Shown here: one piece after another, positions 50,278-62,859 of the stretch
How positions within the stretch are numbered: position 1 is the stretch's first letter
Layout of the letters: every line of letters starts with the position of its first letter
From: Daphnia carinata
Taxonomy: Eukaryota > Arthropoda > Branchiopoda > Diplostraca > Daphniidae
Assembly (NCBI RefSeq): GCF_022539665.2
Contig: NC_081335.1
Location: forward strand, 3,782,001 to 3,846,000
DNA: 64,000 bases
Reading direction: 5' to 3'
The notes under the pieces: model-generated
Seen by the model: only the letters and a program-made list of their open reading frames with translations
What the model was told of the DNA's origin: nothing
Databases searched by the model: none
Made by a program: the position numbers and the translations under genes

Positions 50278-51306
50278 TCAATCTGCTGCTTCCTGATGTA
50301 CAGTGATTGCCATGCCACCTCCTGCTCCTTCAGGTTCCTCATCATAAACTTCTTCAAGCTCCTCAGGACGAATAGTAATAGCATGGAGTGATCTCGGTTT
50401 GGGTTGGAAGCGATGTAGTTCTATAGCCTGGGACACAAAAATTCATATTTTATTGGAATTCAAAAACAAAAAACAAATATCAAATACCTTTAACTTCTCC
50501 TCAGCTTGAATTTGCAATTGCAAGGATTCTTCAATCGGAATAGGCTTAACACCCTCATCATGTTTCCACTGTGGTGGAGTTGCAGCAGTGTTTTCATCCC
50601 AATTATGGTGCTGTTTAGATGATGGATCCTGTTCATGCTTCAAAGTTTTGTAAGGCTTGAATTGCTGGTTTGGTTTAAGGTGTTCTACTTTTTCTGTTAA
50701 ACGTTTGTAGCAAGGATCCTGGGTGTTAACACTTTTATCTGCAATTGCTGCAGTTTCCCTGTTTTGTCAATTAAGCCAACAGTAAATTTTTATTTTTTTA
50801 AATGAAACTACTTTAACTGCTCAATTACCTTTCGTCAATGACAATCTTGCTCAATTGGTTTGTGGTCAAAAGAATGTCCACTATATCTGTACTCTCATCA
50901 TCTGGATTTGGCTGCTGATTGTTAGATTGTGACTCAAGTAATGAGTTAGCAGGATCAATTTTCCCTGTCCATTCCATTTGGTTGACATCTACTCTTGGGC
51001 TGGGTGACAATGTCATCCCCGACAACATTTGGGACAGTCCCTCTGTTTCTGTTTGATATTCTTGCAATCTTTCTTCAATCTTGTGATTGGTTTCAACAAG
51101 CTTCTTTCCTTTGTCAGGTAATTTTTGTAGAACAGATCTAAACAAAAATACATCAGTCAATATACATAAAATGTTTCTGCTGTTTGTTTTTCTTAACTTA
51201 TTCTGAAAACTATGGTTAATTACACATACTTGTTGGATAGAATTTTATTGTGTCTCTGCTGTGCTTCAAGCAATTCTAGGTAAGTCATTTTTTCCACTTG
51301 CTTCAT
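50278..51306 (-). CDS. Polr2M: POLR2M / Gdown1 homologue (RNA polymerase II subunit M, GRINL1A)
   Basis: Exons 51230-51306, 50829-51137, 50488-50758 and 50278-50427 join to 268 residues with no membrane segments. The N-terminus has the leucine-rich LELLEAQQR followed by KLPDKGKK, the most recognisable element of the Gdown1 family, which binds RNA polymerase II and competes with initiation and termination factors, making transcription Mediator-responsive. A charged coiled-coil-like stretch follows (residues 35-70), then low-complexity Ser/Asn/Gln sequence and an acidic C-terminus (EELEEVYDEEPEG). The ATG at 51306 is the first in frame. Assignment rests on a short motif and overall layout, so orthology is likely but not certain. 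Confidence 0.72.
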
Positions 51307-52104
51307 ATTTTAAATCTACAATTTGAAGTACCAAATAATATCACAATTCTTTGAATAGTAATCTAAAAATTTCCATGGAACTTGCTTTAGAAACGCCTGT
51401 TTCGTAAAAACAAAGACCTTGAGACTAGTGATGGCTGGTTGGCGCTAAATACTGACAAAATGGCGCGAGCGCCCTCTTTTGCACAAAAAAAGCAGAATTT
51501 TCTATTCAAATCAGCATTCGCTGGTTACGCATTCAAAATTTTGTTTTGAAAGCAAATTTCAAGTTCTTCAATTTCTGATTCCAGCCATTACATTTCTCCG
51601 CATTCTACTTCATACAAGCGCAATCGTAGAAACGGCCGTGACCGTTCAAACACAGCGGTCAAACACATTACGGCACGTGGAGCTAAACGAACTACAAAAC
51701 GGTTTTTTTATGAAAGCTATTGGCCGGAAAAAAGTATACGTCATACAACTACCATTGCCGAAGCCTCCGCATACAAACTGACCTGAATTCCATAGCCTCA
51801 GAGTACAATTGAACTCGTGTTTAAAACGGAGAAAACATTGAAATAGGTTTCTCCCGCAGATTCTTGCTTTCTCTGATTCACGTAACCGGGTTACCAGGTA
51901 AGTAGAGGAAGAGTTAGAAAAGATATGGAAAATGGGTTGAGGAAAATATCGTCCAAACGCAGCCGCAGGCGTGGCTACATGGGACTTTCAGTAGTGAACT
52001 TGACTTCCACTTTCTTTTGAAGACACGTGTAAAGCTTTCCAACTCAACCGTCGCTTCCAAAAAAAGTGAAGGTTTCGTTCAGACTAAATGCTACTCGTGG
52101 ACTC
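51307..52104. other. Intergenic
   Basis: Contains the 5' flank of the POLR2M homologue. A 302-bp open frame on the plus strand (51479-51781) has no recognisable content and no splice support. Nothing else is seen. Confidence 0.5.
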
Positions 52105-54332
52105 TTAATTCAATGAATCATCAATGGATTGAAGCCTTGAAATGGCTCCTTCTGAGGCAATTGGTTCTTTGACCCCAATGTCGTCAATATGTTTCAATAT
52201 TGTGAGAAACAAGTGTCTCAGAAGCTCGTTGACACATCAAGAAAGGCACATACTTCCGGAAAGGTCGCGCCTCTAAAGAAGTGATAACGTAAGTCGACAA
52301 GTGATAACAAAGCTACTAACTTTTCAGCTTATTCCTCCGAGATTGTGGGCGTGGATCGGTTCGTACTCGACGCTCCGTTAAAAATACGTCAAATCGTACA
52401 ACGAAAGACGATGTCAATGACCTGCATGACTCCTCGCTCGCTCTTCAAATGCTCGACAACGTAATGGGCAATCCAATAGCCAATTCACGGAGCTGCCCTG
52501 AATACCGACTTCACTACATTGCAGTCCACTTAGAATAAGCTCTTCAGACACACTTAAGAACGCGCTCATTTTTGGGCTGTCGTCTAATGTCCTCCACGTG
52601 TGTAACCTGTGCAGAGGAAACAATAGTTCGCGTTATAGCGTGGCCTTAACTATGGATATGATAATCCTAGTAACCTGTTTCGTCTACTGTTATCCACCAT
52701 ACGTATACGGGCTTCGATGTTCCACGAGGAGAGGATTTTATTGTTTGTTTGTTTTTTTGTCTATCCTCCTTTTTTTCTTCTTCTCTGTCGGTCTCTCTTT
52801 CTCTAACAAGTCCCGGTGCGTCTCATGACGAATGAGGTCACGCTGCATCCCCGTGCAGCTGTTATATAAAAAGAAAAGAAACCCTTTTTAATTAGAAAAA
52901 ACACATTCTTTAAAATCCATTATGTACAGCGCATGGAAAAAAAATGTCATTCAACTAGGCCACTTTCGACGATAAAACAAAAGAAAACAATCGATTATTC
53001 ATCGATACGAGGGCATGTGCAGTTTCAGGCCCCCACATGACCTACGTGACGCAAGGCGGAGTTTACACAGGTCAGTAGTGGGCCCAAGAATCGAGATTTC
53101 AAGGCCGACTAACAACGAGCTTAGACCATCCCTAAGAATGTCAAAGAACCAATGTTTGTCACCAAAAGCTCAAGATAAAACTGACAAGAGCGTTAGACAG
53201 CAGCTAAAGAACATGCCGAGATCGATAAATGGTTGTAGGTGCTTACATAACAAACGGTCAAGTGCAATATTTGCATTTTAGTTGCTAAGCTACTATTGGT
53301 ACAAGGTTCTCGGTAATGTTGTTGATACGTACCGTCGCTATCTGTTGAACTCGTTTGATGAGATCCGACAACACACTTAATGGGCAATGAGATTCGTAGA
53401 GGTCAACGTCAATTCCAGGTAATCGTGAGAGACGATAACATTTGCCCCATACCAAATACTGTGACCTCCACGCACCTTTGCAAACTGGCTCTTCGGTCTC
53501 CGGTTTTTTAGGTTTTCCTTTTTCGTCTCGCTATAACGAACACTAGACAAATAAAGAAAATTTCAATTAAATCAAAACTCCAATTATACAAAAAAATGCG
53601 TTCAATTTGAACTGTCCTTGCCTCTAACTGCTGAAATAGAATTCCACGAAGCGCTAAAGGGTTAATGGCGTAATATTGGGCAATGACGATAACATTTTCT
53701 TGTGCAACGTCGTCGATGCGTAAAATACCACGTGCGACTCAGAAGCCTTCGAAAATACTACGCACGAGCTTTTCTAAGATTGTTGTTTTGATTGTAAACA
53801 ATGGAGGCGATGGAACGACTTTTGTCTTGGTTTAAATCGTCTGTTTCATCAGACGGTCACACGCCCAAATTTCAAAGGTCTGAACGAGGAGCTGGTGAAC
53901 GAGGCTCAGCGAGGTGTATGTCCAAGTCCGGGTTCGGGAACAGAATTGTTCTGTTTCACAAAATGGAGGAGTGTGGCAGACGACGAGAGTCCGAGATATA
54001 AAAGCTCCCGGCTCTATAGCCTTGGTAACGCATTCACGCCGTACGTCGCCTAGCGACGAGCTGCGAGCGAGATCTAGTCCCGCAGCCACCGAGATCCCTA
54101 CATCGTTTTCAAAACAATTCGGAATCGCTGTTTCTAGCTGAGTAAGTTCCTCAGCTGACTTGTCAAATTGCTTCGTTCTTAATGTCCTAATTGTTGTAAC
54201 AAACATCCGCCTTGACTTTCTCATGTAATCACCACTAGACAGAAAAAACACAGGACGTTTTAATAAATTTTATCAGAATTTTTGCAAGTGAAACTTACCG
54301 AGAACTACAAGCTTCATGTCATCAAAATTCAT
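52105..54332 (-). CDS. Unidentified multi-exon gene, model incomplete
   Basis: A chain of exons reads in phase: 53622-53737, 53333-53530, 53163-53203, 53042-53131 and about 52413-52606. It encodes helical, Leu-rich sequence with AWRSQYLVWGKCYRLSRLPG and a hydrophobic stretch including SSLLVGLEISILGP. Upstream, 53832-54234 is open and coding-like (SLSLVHQLLVQTFEIWACD), and a short first exon may start at ATG 54332. A possible C-terminal exon ends at TAA 52105. In-frame TAA and TGA lie between 53737 and 53832; a GT-AG intron of about 114 nt could remove both. The donor after 53622 is GC, and the proposed intron 53132-53162 is only 31 nt. Either the model needs correction or the gene is decaying. 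I do not recognise the family. Confidence 0.45.
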
Positions 54333-54449
54333 TAGAAATAAAGCGCGTCTCGGTTTATTGATCCATTGGCTTCACAACTGTCGTTGCAGACGGGAGGTGC
54401 CTTGGCTCGCATCGTCTAACGGATACAACGTGTTAACATAAGAGGAAAA
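54333..54449. promoter_or_regulatory. Short divergent promoter region
   Basis: Only 117 bp separate the putative ATG of the minus-strand gene (54332) from the ATG of the mpaB-like gene (54450). It contains a relatively GC-rich core (near 54375-54410) and no TATA box, which fits a shared bidirectional promoter. It depends on the uncertain start of the left gene. Confidence 0.35.
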
Positions 54450-56073
54450 ATGGCTGATCATTGTCCCTACCTAAGTAAGCTGGCGTCCTTGAATTCCGAG
54501 AAAACACACGGCGGGACTGCCAACAAAAGTGTTGCCGAGGAGAGATTGGTCCAACTTCTTGAAGGTATTTAATGCACATGTCAGTTTGCTCTAGTAGAAT
54601 TACTCTGTTGAATAAGTTAGATAACATTAGCAAACACACAACAAGTGAGACTGACATCTATATTTGTTATTATTTTGATGCAACGATAATTCGGTCCAAA
54701 GGGCAAACAGTTCCCGTGGAGATGGGAAATTTGCCTACCGTTCCGCCGCCATGGTACAACCCAGTCAAGTTCCAGCGAGGCCAAGAATTTGCCCGTCGAC
54801 ATTTCGCGGGCATCTCTCTAGCCCACTTCGTTTCCCTCATCACTATGCTCACCTCACCTCAAATTCTCAAGGTACATCATTTCAATCGTAATTAATCATT
54901 AAAGATTATCTTACTGTTTGGTATGAAATTCCAGCCGCTTATTTTCACGCAAAAATCGGAGACTGTCTTGAAATCGTTCAAGCGCTACATTGGGACGGTG
55001 GTTCACGTCACGGCCTGGTATTTCGGAGACGTCTGGCAAAAGGATCATCCGGCTAGGCGATCCATCCAGATGGTGAGGAGTATGCACGATCACGCCTCCA
55101 GTCAGATGAACCATCCCGATCGAAGACGACAGGTAGACAACACGGCAATGGCCGGATGCGGAGAGCCTTTCGAAGATCCCTCCATGCTGGCCAGTCTTCA
55201 AATGGATGCTCAAAAATTGGCTGGCTGCCCGTATGTTGGATTGAGACGTCAACCGGCCAACAGCGATCAAGAAGAGCCTTACGTTTACTTCAATCAATTC
55301 GATATGGCTGATTCGCAGTTTGCTTTCGTTGGAGTCCTCGTCCTGTTTCCTCACAAGTTCGGTGCTACTTACGCCTCTGACGACGAACTCAGTGGGTTTA
55401 TCCACTTCTGGCGGTGCATAGGTAAAATCGCAGGCATTTGTTATTGTTAATATTCATCAGTTAATCCAACTACTTAATCAAAAGGTTACTTACTCGGAAT
55501 TGAGGATCGGTTCAACTTTTGTGACGAAGATAATCTGGACCTAACAAGAGACCTGTGCCGTCACTACCTGGACAAAGTGAGTCGATTCAATTATTTGCGA
55601 ATCATTTATTCATAAAAAAGTTAACAACTTTAACTCGAAATGCATAGATGATTAAGCCGGCTTTTAAGGACGCTTCAGTTGAATTTGAGCACATGGCCAG
55701 GGCAGTGGCGAAAGGCGCGAGCTTATATTATCCAGGAGTTTCTTTCGAGAGTCTGTTTGCATACTACGCCAACGTAGTTGGACTGCCGGCCGCCAACTTT
55801 ATTCACCACATGTCGTACTCACAGTGGTTCTACTATCTCTACTTGCGTCTCGTTTTCAGTGTCCTTTGCTGGATTCCCGGAGTCATCCGGGTGTTCAGTG
55901 GGATGACGCAGTTCTCCATTGGCTTGGTTGTGGCTCGTTCCAGCACTGCCGGTTGGTGGCCAAAGAGCTGGAAACCCCCACAAGTAGGCGGACTCGACGT
56001 GTTTTGGACTCTGAAACCCAGGGCAGAAGGGCTAAAAAATTCACAAACAAATCTAGCATTGAACGGCGCTTAG
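54450..56073 (+). CDS. mpaB/rubber-oxygenase domain (DUF2236) family protein
   Basis: Exons 54450-54564, 54702-54871, 54935-55421, 55485-55576 and 55648-56073 join to 429 residues in phase. The layout matches the family of ER-bound oxygenase mpaB and latex-clearing proteins, haem-dependent helical enzymes. An N-terminal PPWYNPVKFQRGQEFARRHF precedes a helix (AHFVSLITMLTSP). Then come GTVVHVTAWYFGDVW and RSMHDHAS, whose histidine is a candidate haem ligand or substrate-site residue, and a central TYASDDELSGFIHFWRCIG. A hydrophobic segment near the C-terminus (LRLVFSVLCWIPGVIRV) may anchor it in a membrane. The substrate in animals is not known. The family call comes from motif recognition, not alignment. 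Confidence 0.7.
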
Positions 56074-57974
56074 AAATCTCGGTTAGTTTTGATTCCTGAA
56101 CTGGTAGGAACATGTACTCCAAAAGCGACTGACACCGTGTGACCGTAAAGCTAAGCATTAACAACCTCATTAATAGGTTTATAATCATATGCATATTAAC
56201 TCTGCTACGTGATTAGCACGATTGTCTCTATCACACAAATCAGAAATGACTGCTACTGCAAATTTTTTACGTTGCACGCTAAATGTACCTAGTTAGATTT
56301 CTGAGAAATAACGTGCAATTTTTGTTGGCATTAATTAAAAGCAAATATTTATTTGATGATAGTATCTACCAGTTTCAAAAGAATTTCAAGAACTGGTGAT
56401 TGCAGACTAACTGTTACTTGCAGTGCTCAAACCTTTGGCATACCCCTGATATTTACAATTGATTTCTCCATTTTGAAATAACCAAAATTTCTCCATGAAT
56501 GAAACATAAGCTGTTGCTGTGCAAAGCTTGCAAAAAAACAAACTATCGTGTTAATCGTGTCATCGTATTTCAATCGGCTTCTTACAACAAAGTTGTTACT
56601 GGCGAATACAAAATGAGACATACTCCAGCTTAACCTCGCATAAAAATGGGGTAGGAGGAGGTGGGGTTAGGATGAAGTATAGACGATAGGATTTGTTTAA
56701 AAGTTATTGAATTTCGTTAGTTGTCTGAAATTTTGAAATCTTACCGTGATTTTCTGCCATTCGTTGATGTACCCGATGCACTTGATTAATGCGCAGATAG
56801 AATCACTCGACCTGAGGCTCAAAGCACTCAAAACGTGACACCAGAATAAAAAACTTCCCTTCCTTCACCATGCTTGCACGTGAATGATTTTCTGCCATCT
56901 AGCGGCCATTGAAATAAAATAAATCTGTTGATGTTGCTAAAGTAAAAACATTATCTTATCCACTATAAAATAAAACAATCATTTTTAAGCTCTTTATCCT
57001 GCATTTGGCATTCATAGAGCCGAGATTAAGAACACGACTGATGATTGATGTTTCGGTTCAAATTTTCCATATGAAAATTAAAATGCAATAGTCTATAGAT
57101 ACTGGCAATGTTTCTTTGTTTACATAATTTGACAGCATTCCCTGCGTCTGCAAAAACTCCCTAAATTGTGAATATCCATGTGATACAATCGTTTCTTAGC
57201 TATTACGGAGAAGGTTGATTGACTTCAATGACGCATTTAATTGCTGTCCGTGAAAAGTCCACATACGTATTGTTACCCAGAGTTACTGACGCTTAGTTGA
57301 CGGTGCATTTGTACAGGTAATTTTTTATCGTAGTACCATAAAACTGTGTAGACCTAGACTAGGGTCAACAATAAAAGCTGTGTCCAACAAGGAGAGGGGA
57401 CGTTTAAATGAGGCAGCGGTCGAGCCTGATTTAGTGGTTGGAGGTCCTGCCCCAACAATCATGTCATTAAGCTAGAAAGGTGCTTTTTCTGGACAATTGT
57501 GGCCATTTGCTTTTTAAATTATCGAGGCCTATTCCTATTGGTACCTTAAAGTTATCTAGTAAAATAAAAAACCATTAGGAACCCATGACCTGCATGCATG
57601 TCAGCCAAAGCTATAATGCTGTCTGCTGCTGTGTTTGCTATTCATAACGGATTCTATCTGTCAAAAATGATAAAGCTGTCTGTCAACCAAGGCAGAATTT
57701 TGACACTTTGCCCCAACTATTTGTTTCTTTTTCAAAAAGAAAGTTGTTACCCCTGCACATGAAGGGCACCTCTTGTTTTCAATCATTCTCATCTCTGCCC
57801 TTTGGTATTTAGCCTTGAACAAGCTTCTCTGATATTTCATTGGGATCCGGCACTCATTGTGTGGTGGTTGTTTCTTGGTTTTTCCTTGGCCCAAAAGTAT
57901 TTGCTGAAATTACTAAATTCCAATTAAGCGTTCAAACGCTTGCTCATTTATTTTATTGTTTGACGTGTTTAGCC
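56074..57974. other. Intergenic, 1.9 kb
   Basis: 3' flank of the mpaB-like gene and 5' flank of the sugar transporter. No gene is supported. An in-frame ATG at 57840 extends the transporter frame upstream, but its translation looks like untranslated sequence. Confidence 0.55.
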
Positions 57975-60288
57975 ATGGCATCTGTCAATGAAGGATTCGT
58001 GGCGGACGAGGACGGAATTCACGAAAAGAGCCAAGATTTGGAGTCTAAAAATTCGTCACCCTCAGCGAAAGCCCGTCAAATCCTTGGCGCCGACATCGAT
58101 TACTCTGCGGCACGCAAGGCGCCATTGTTCATAGCGACGATTGCCGGTAATGAGTAGTTGAGTGTTTTGTTGAAACTGCATACGTCAATTAGCAGCAATT
58201 TTTGTTTTCCTTTTATTGATAGCCTCGTGGGGTGCGTTCATCCTTGGGAGTTTCCTGGGATGGTCGTCACCCGTTCAACCACAATTGCAGCATACTCCGA
58301 ATGCCACAGTGCCTCCTCACATCACGAACGAGGAGAGCGTCTGGTACGTGAAATTAGATAACACTCAGATGGCCATGGTGGGTTCATTCGTCAATCTTGG
58401 CGCCTTATTGGGAGCTCTCTGCGGAGGCTTTTTGATGGATCGTTTCGGACGGAAATTGGTCCTCATCTCTTTGTCCTTGCCCTTCGTCGTTGCTTGGCTA
58501 CTCGTCGTTCTCGCCGTCGATCCCAGTAAACGTCAAATAGTTTATCTTTTTGTTTGTCAAACTAATCGCATGTGTTGACTTTGACAGGTATGTTGTACAT
58601 TGGACGAATCTTGGGTGGGGCGGCCGGTGGCATAGTTTCCGTCGTAGCGCCCAGCTATGTCGGTAAAAGCCTCATTTATCAACACATATTTAAAAAAAAA
58701 CATTATTTCCAATAATATTAAATGTTTCCTTCGATTTTAGGCGAGATCTCTATTCCCAGCGTGAGAGGCCTTCTTGGATTCTCATTCCAATTGATGGTAG
58801 TCTTAGGCATTTTGGTGGTCAGCTTGTTCGGCCTAGGACTCGATTGGCGATTGATCTCAGCCATCGAGGCCGTCTTCCCCTTCATCTTCCTCGTATCCGT
58901 GCTGTACATTCCCGAATCGCCTTATTATTCTGTCAAAAAAGGTTCGTACCTTTTCTCCCTTGTCTAGCCAAAACTATTCGAAATCTCGGCCGATGATTGC
59001 TAAATTTTACCAACCGGGAAAAAAGAAAATCGTTTTACTGACAGTTTTTCAAAAATTGATTTGAATAATTGCAATGTCTGGATTTCCTTTTTTTTTTTTC
59101 TCTTTTGTTTCCTCGGTCAAGAGCTTTCGATTAGTTTGTATTTTTTTCTTAAGCTTTCTAAACAGACATGTGGCAATCATGTGATCGCAAAAGGCCAGCC
59201 GATCGGAATCCAATGAATGACGACCTCGTAATCTAATCACAATAAATCCAGACGGAAAGCCCTGTTATTAGTTTTCGCTCTGCGTATTGGAACGATACGA
59301 AGCATCGTATTGAACAACATGGCTTCATATATTGCCAAATATTTATTCACGAGACTTGATTTAAAAATTTGGAAAACATATATATATATATATTTACAGG
59401 CAAATCATCGGAAGCGCGCGATGCTTTGAAATGGCTGCGAGGACCTGAATACGATATGGAGCAAGAACTGGCTGAAATGGAAGCTCGCGTCCGCATCGAA
59501 TTGTCTCAGAAGAGCCGCTTCTCCGATCTTTGGAGTAGCTGGGCATGGAAGCCCGTCATGGTAGCCATTGGTTTGATGGTATTTCAACAACTCTCAGGTA
59601 TCAACGCGGCCTTATTCAACGCTGTTGCCATTTTCGAATCAGCCGGCTCTGAACTGGACACGCTGGTTGCCGCCGTTCTCCTCAATGTCGATCAAGTACG
59701 TCGTGACGTCTCATATTTATCCCGTTTATTTTTGTTTTATTAAACAACATTCTTTTTAAGGTCGTCTTTTGCTTTATATCGTCGCTCTTGGTTGAGCGTC
59801 TCGGTCGCCGAACCCTTTTCCTCATCTCTGAGATTGGCATGTGCATTTCGATGTTTGCCTTGGGCGCGTTCTTCTTCATCAAAGAGGAATGCGAGAAGGA
59901 ATTGACGGCCACACCGACATCCGATTGCCAGCAACAGGTGACCGTCTTGGGTTGGCTCCCGCTGACGTCGCTCATCCTTTTCATTGCCACTTTCGCCGTG
60001 GGTGCCGGCCCCATGCCGTGGCTCATGTTCAGCGAGATTTTGCCGGCCAGAGTCAAAGGCCCCGGCAGCTCTGTTGCCTCGTTCACCAACTGGTTTTTAG
60101 CTTTCATCGTCACACTCACTTTTGTTGACATTCAAGAAGCTATAGGAAGCTCCGGTGCGTTTTGGATGTTTGGCGGTTTCTGCGTCCTCGGCATCTTGTT
60201 CAGTATTTTCCTCCTTCCGGAAACTAAAGGCAAATCACCAGAGCAGATCCAAGCTTTCTTTGGCATCCATCCCGCCTGCTTCGTCTAG
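57975..60288 (+). CDS. Facilitated trehalose/sugar transporter, Tret1-like (SLC2 type)
   Basis: Exons 57975-58146, 58223-58525, 58588-58662, 58741-58941, 59400-59695 and 59761-60288 join to 524 residues. Motifs are FLGWSSPVQPQLQ in helix 1, QMAMVGSFVNLGAL and DRFGRK in the first half, PESPYYSVKK after helix 6, QQLSGINAA in helix 7, ERLGRRTLF in the second half, GPMPWLMFSEILP in helix 10 and PETKGKSPEQIQ at the end, all typical of insect and crustacean Tret1-type carriers. An extra loop with two cysteines (EECEKE, SDCQQQ) before helix 10 is absent from the two minus-strand paralogues. ATG 57975 is preferred because MASVNEGF resembles the paralogues' starts. Intron 4 (458 nt) is unusually long for this cluster. 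Confidence 0.92.
59377..59392. repeat. TA microsatellite
   Basis: About eight TA units immediately before the acceptor of exon 5 of the transporter, inside its polypyrimidine region. Confidence 0.8.
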
Positions 60289-60544
60289 CGATTGAGAAAA
60301 GATAACAAAAAAACAAATTCTTATTACGTAAAAAAAAAAAATGTGTTACCTCACTTGGCTAAAAGGGAGCGACGACATGGGCGGGGAGAGAAAGAGAGAA
60401 AACTTTGTTTTGGGTTTATGTTTGCGCTCGTTTTTAATTTCTACTTTCTCCTCTCACGACAGAGCAAGGAGAAAAAGTCGCATGACAACGTCACAATCAT
60501 GTTTCCACTTCCTTCTTTTTTACGTCCTCTCTTATTTTTGATAG

Positions 60545-60550
60545 AATAAA
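60545..60550 (+). terminator. Polyadenylation signal AATAAA
   Basis: Canonical AATAAA 257 bp after the stop codon at 60288, followed by an A-run; the first good signal downstream of the gene. Confidence 0.5.
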
Positions 60551-61578
60551 TTTTTAACAAAAAAAAAAAAAATGAACGTTGTGACATTCTCTGCGTTCAA
60601 CAGATTGTTTCGCAGCCTCATTAATTATTCTACATCCTTTCAATTTTTTTTCTTTTTAAAGTTTTTGGAGAAACTGTTTTATCATTTGTTCATGTAATTG
60701 GTAATGTTATTGAATGTGTCGCCTTTTTTTTTATACATACATTATACACATCAATGTCGGAAACTGATTTACATAATTTTAGTGAAGCCGATATCCTGTT
60801 ACAAAAAAAAATATTTTGGTGCCTTAAACGATGATATTTTTCGACATTTTTTTTTTTTTTTTAAAGAAATACTCTTGCGACATTTTTCAAGTGTATTACG
60901 TGCGCACGTGTGGGTCAATACAAACAAATTATAAACATGTCGTTTTTCACGTACTACTGCCTTCGCTGGACAAACACAAGTGTCGTCCGACAAAGGTATC
61001 CAACTTGAAAAAAATAAGAAAGGGAAATCCTGGCCGTTCTTGAAGTCGCCTTTGCATTGACGTCAGAACGGGCTCAGCTTTTGAAATCTGTTTCTGTCAT
61101 CTCGTCATCGCTGACCGGGACACACGCGGGAAAAAAAGAACGGTTATTACTGCAGTTAACCCTTGTTCTACACTCGTGTTTACACACTGTTGCACGTTCA
61201 ACGTGATTCGCCAATCATTTCTTTTTTTTTTTAATATATTTTTGTTCTCCCCCACCCACCATGAAAAAATGACGAGCAAAACAAATCGGTTTTACACATA
61301 ACTTTAAACTGGCTGCCCTGGAGCAACACGGCCAGATACGGGATCTAATGTTTTATTGATTTATTTTGAATGGAGTGCGGATTCATTTTTATGTGTTGCA
61401 GCAGCCAGGTAGACATGCAGAGATAAACCGGTGAAGCGAAATAGACAGGTAAGCCTTGTTTTTTTTTTTTCTTATGGTAAATGCATAAGAACTGCGAGAT
61501 CTTGGAACGCTCTGAATAATAGAAAGGCGAAATGCGCGTCACCATGACATGAAACACCTAAACCCATAGTTCCAGTTC

Positions 61579-61602
61579 TCTCTGTCTCTCTCTCTCTCTC
61601 TC
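61579..61602. repeat. CT microsatellite
   Basis: A run of TC/CT dinucleotides followed directly by a T run. Confidence 0.85.
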
Positions 61603-62851
61603 TTTTTTTTTTTTTATTTACTCTTTCAGCCCAGCGGGGTGACCCCAATTTCATTCTTATGATGACGGCGTATACTATAATAGCGGCATATATTTGATTT
61701 CTATACCGGACAGCAGTAATAAAAAAAAAAAAAAAGCTTTTTGAGTGTGTGACGTAACCCATTCTCCAGCGTCGACTTGTCTGGCTCGTGCCTATTGAAT
61801 GAACCCTCTCGCTCATAAAAATTATAAAAAAAATGAAATAAATTAAAACGGTATACTACAAACTTCACAAGTTTTTTGTTTTTTGTCTTAAGGCTATTTT
61901 ACATCAAAATTGTTCTGTTACCCCTTCGCATTATTGCCAGTCATGATCGTCCGTCTTTTCGGGAGCGGGGGGAACAATTGAATTTTCTCATTATGTTTTT
62001 TTTTTTGGTCCGGGTATGTTAGTGTATCGTACCTTTATTTGCATGGCAAGAGTATCGTACAATATTTATAGCCCCAATTTCTGAGCTTAAAAACTATCGA
62101 TCGTTGGGGCTCTATGTCTGGCATGGTTACACCCACTGTCTGATAGACAGAGAGAGAATCATGAGATTGAAAAAAAAAAAAACAGTTCATCGGCTCTTGT
62201 TGCCTACATTGTATACACATCAATAGGGCTCGCCTGTCATATGCAACTTCCAACAAGGGCCCGAAGAAGGCTCTCCGTTGTCTGCATCGTTGTTGCTGAG
62301 GATCGTTGTCGTCTGCTTCGGCATAGAAAGAATTAAATAACCTTGGTTCAATCGAAAGATCATCCCCCCCCCCCGAAATACAAAAGGTAATCTAATATCT
62401 ATATTGTCTGGCCTCTTTATTTCAAGCTGGCCTTCAAACTATGGGTTGTTTTGGCTTGTTGTCATTTCTCCGCGCTAGTTTAGTTATGTAATAATTGGAA
62501 AGACATGAACGAAAAGAAAAAATGGAGACACGAATCATTCAAAAGATATTGCACACGCACTGTGTGTCTGCGTATTACATTCTCCTTCAATGGACATCTG
62601 TTTGAATAAAAGCGTTCGCTGTTTGTGTGCCTGCGTGTCAGTTTGCAGCGCAACTGGTTGTTTTCTTTTTCTTCTCCACCTTTCATCCGTCTCTTTCTTT
62701 TTCCTCTTAGTCTCTCTTTCTTTCTTTTTTTTTTTTTTTTTTTACCTTTATTTTTCGCCCATTTTCTCACGCCAGAGTTGCCGACGAACGTTTCGTGAGT
62801 TCACTTTTTTTTTTTTTTTGGGACATAGCAGCAATCTCTTGCTGACTCGTA

Positions 62852-62859
62852 TATAAAAG
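62852..62859 (+). promoter_or_regulatory. TATA box of the last sugar transporter
   Basis: TATAAAAG lies 445 bp upstream of the ATG at 63297. A pyrimidine-rich TCTCTCTG starts about 28 bp after it, and an arthropod initiator-like ATCAGTT (near 62910) lies about 58 bp after it. Strong TATA match; the exact start site is not resolved. Confidence 0.55.

Larger units (their letters stand above)
60289..62851. other. Intergenic between two sugar transporters
   Basis: Holds the 3' untranslated region of the transporter ending at 60288, several poly-A/T runs, a CT repeat near 61579-61602, a C-run near 62363 and the promoter of the next gene. No other gene is supported. Confidence 0.6.

Noticed and set aside
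53801-54001. Plus-strand frame starting at a good Kozak ATG (MEAMERLLSWF)
   Set aside because: It overlaps a better-supported minus-strand exon, ends after 66 codons and no convincing downstream exon was found. It could be reconsidered if the minus-strand model fails.
59682-60131. 149-codon minus-strand frame
   Set aside because: Antisense of the last exon of the sugar transporter.
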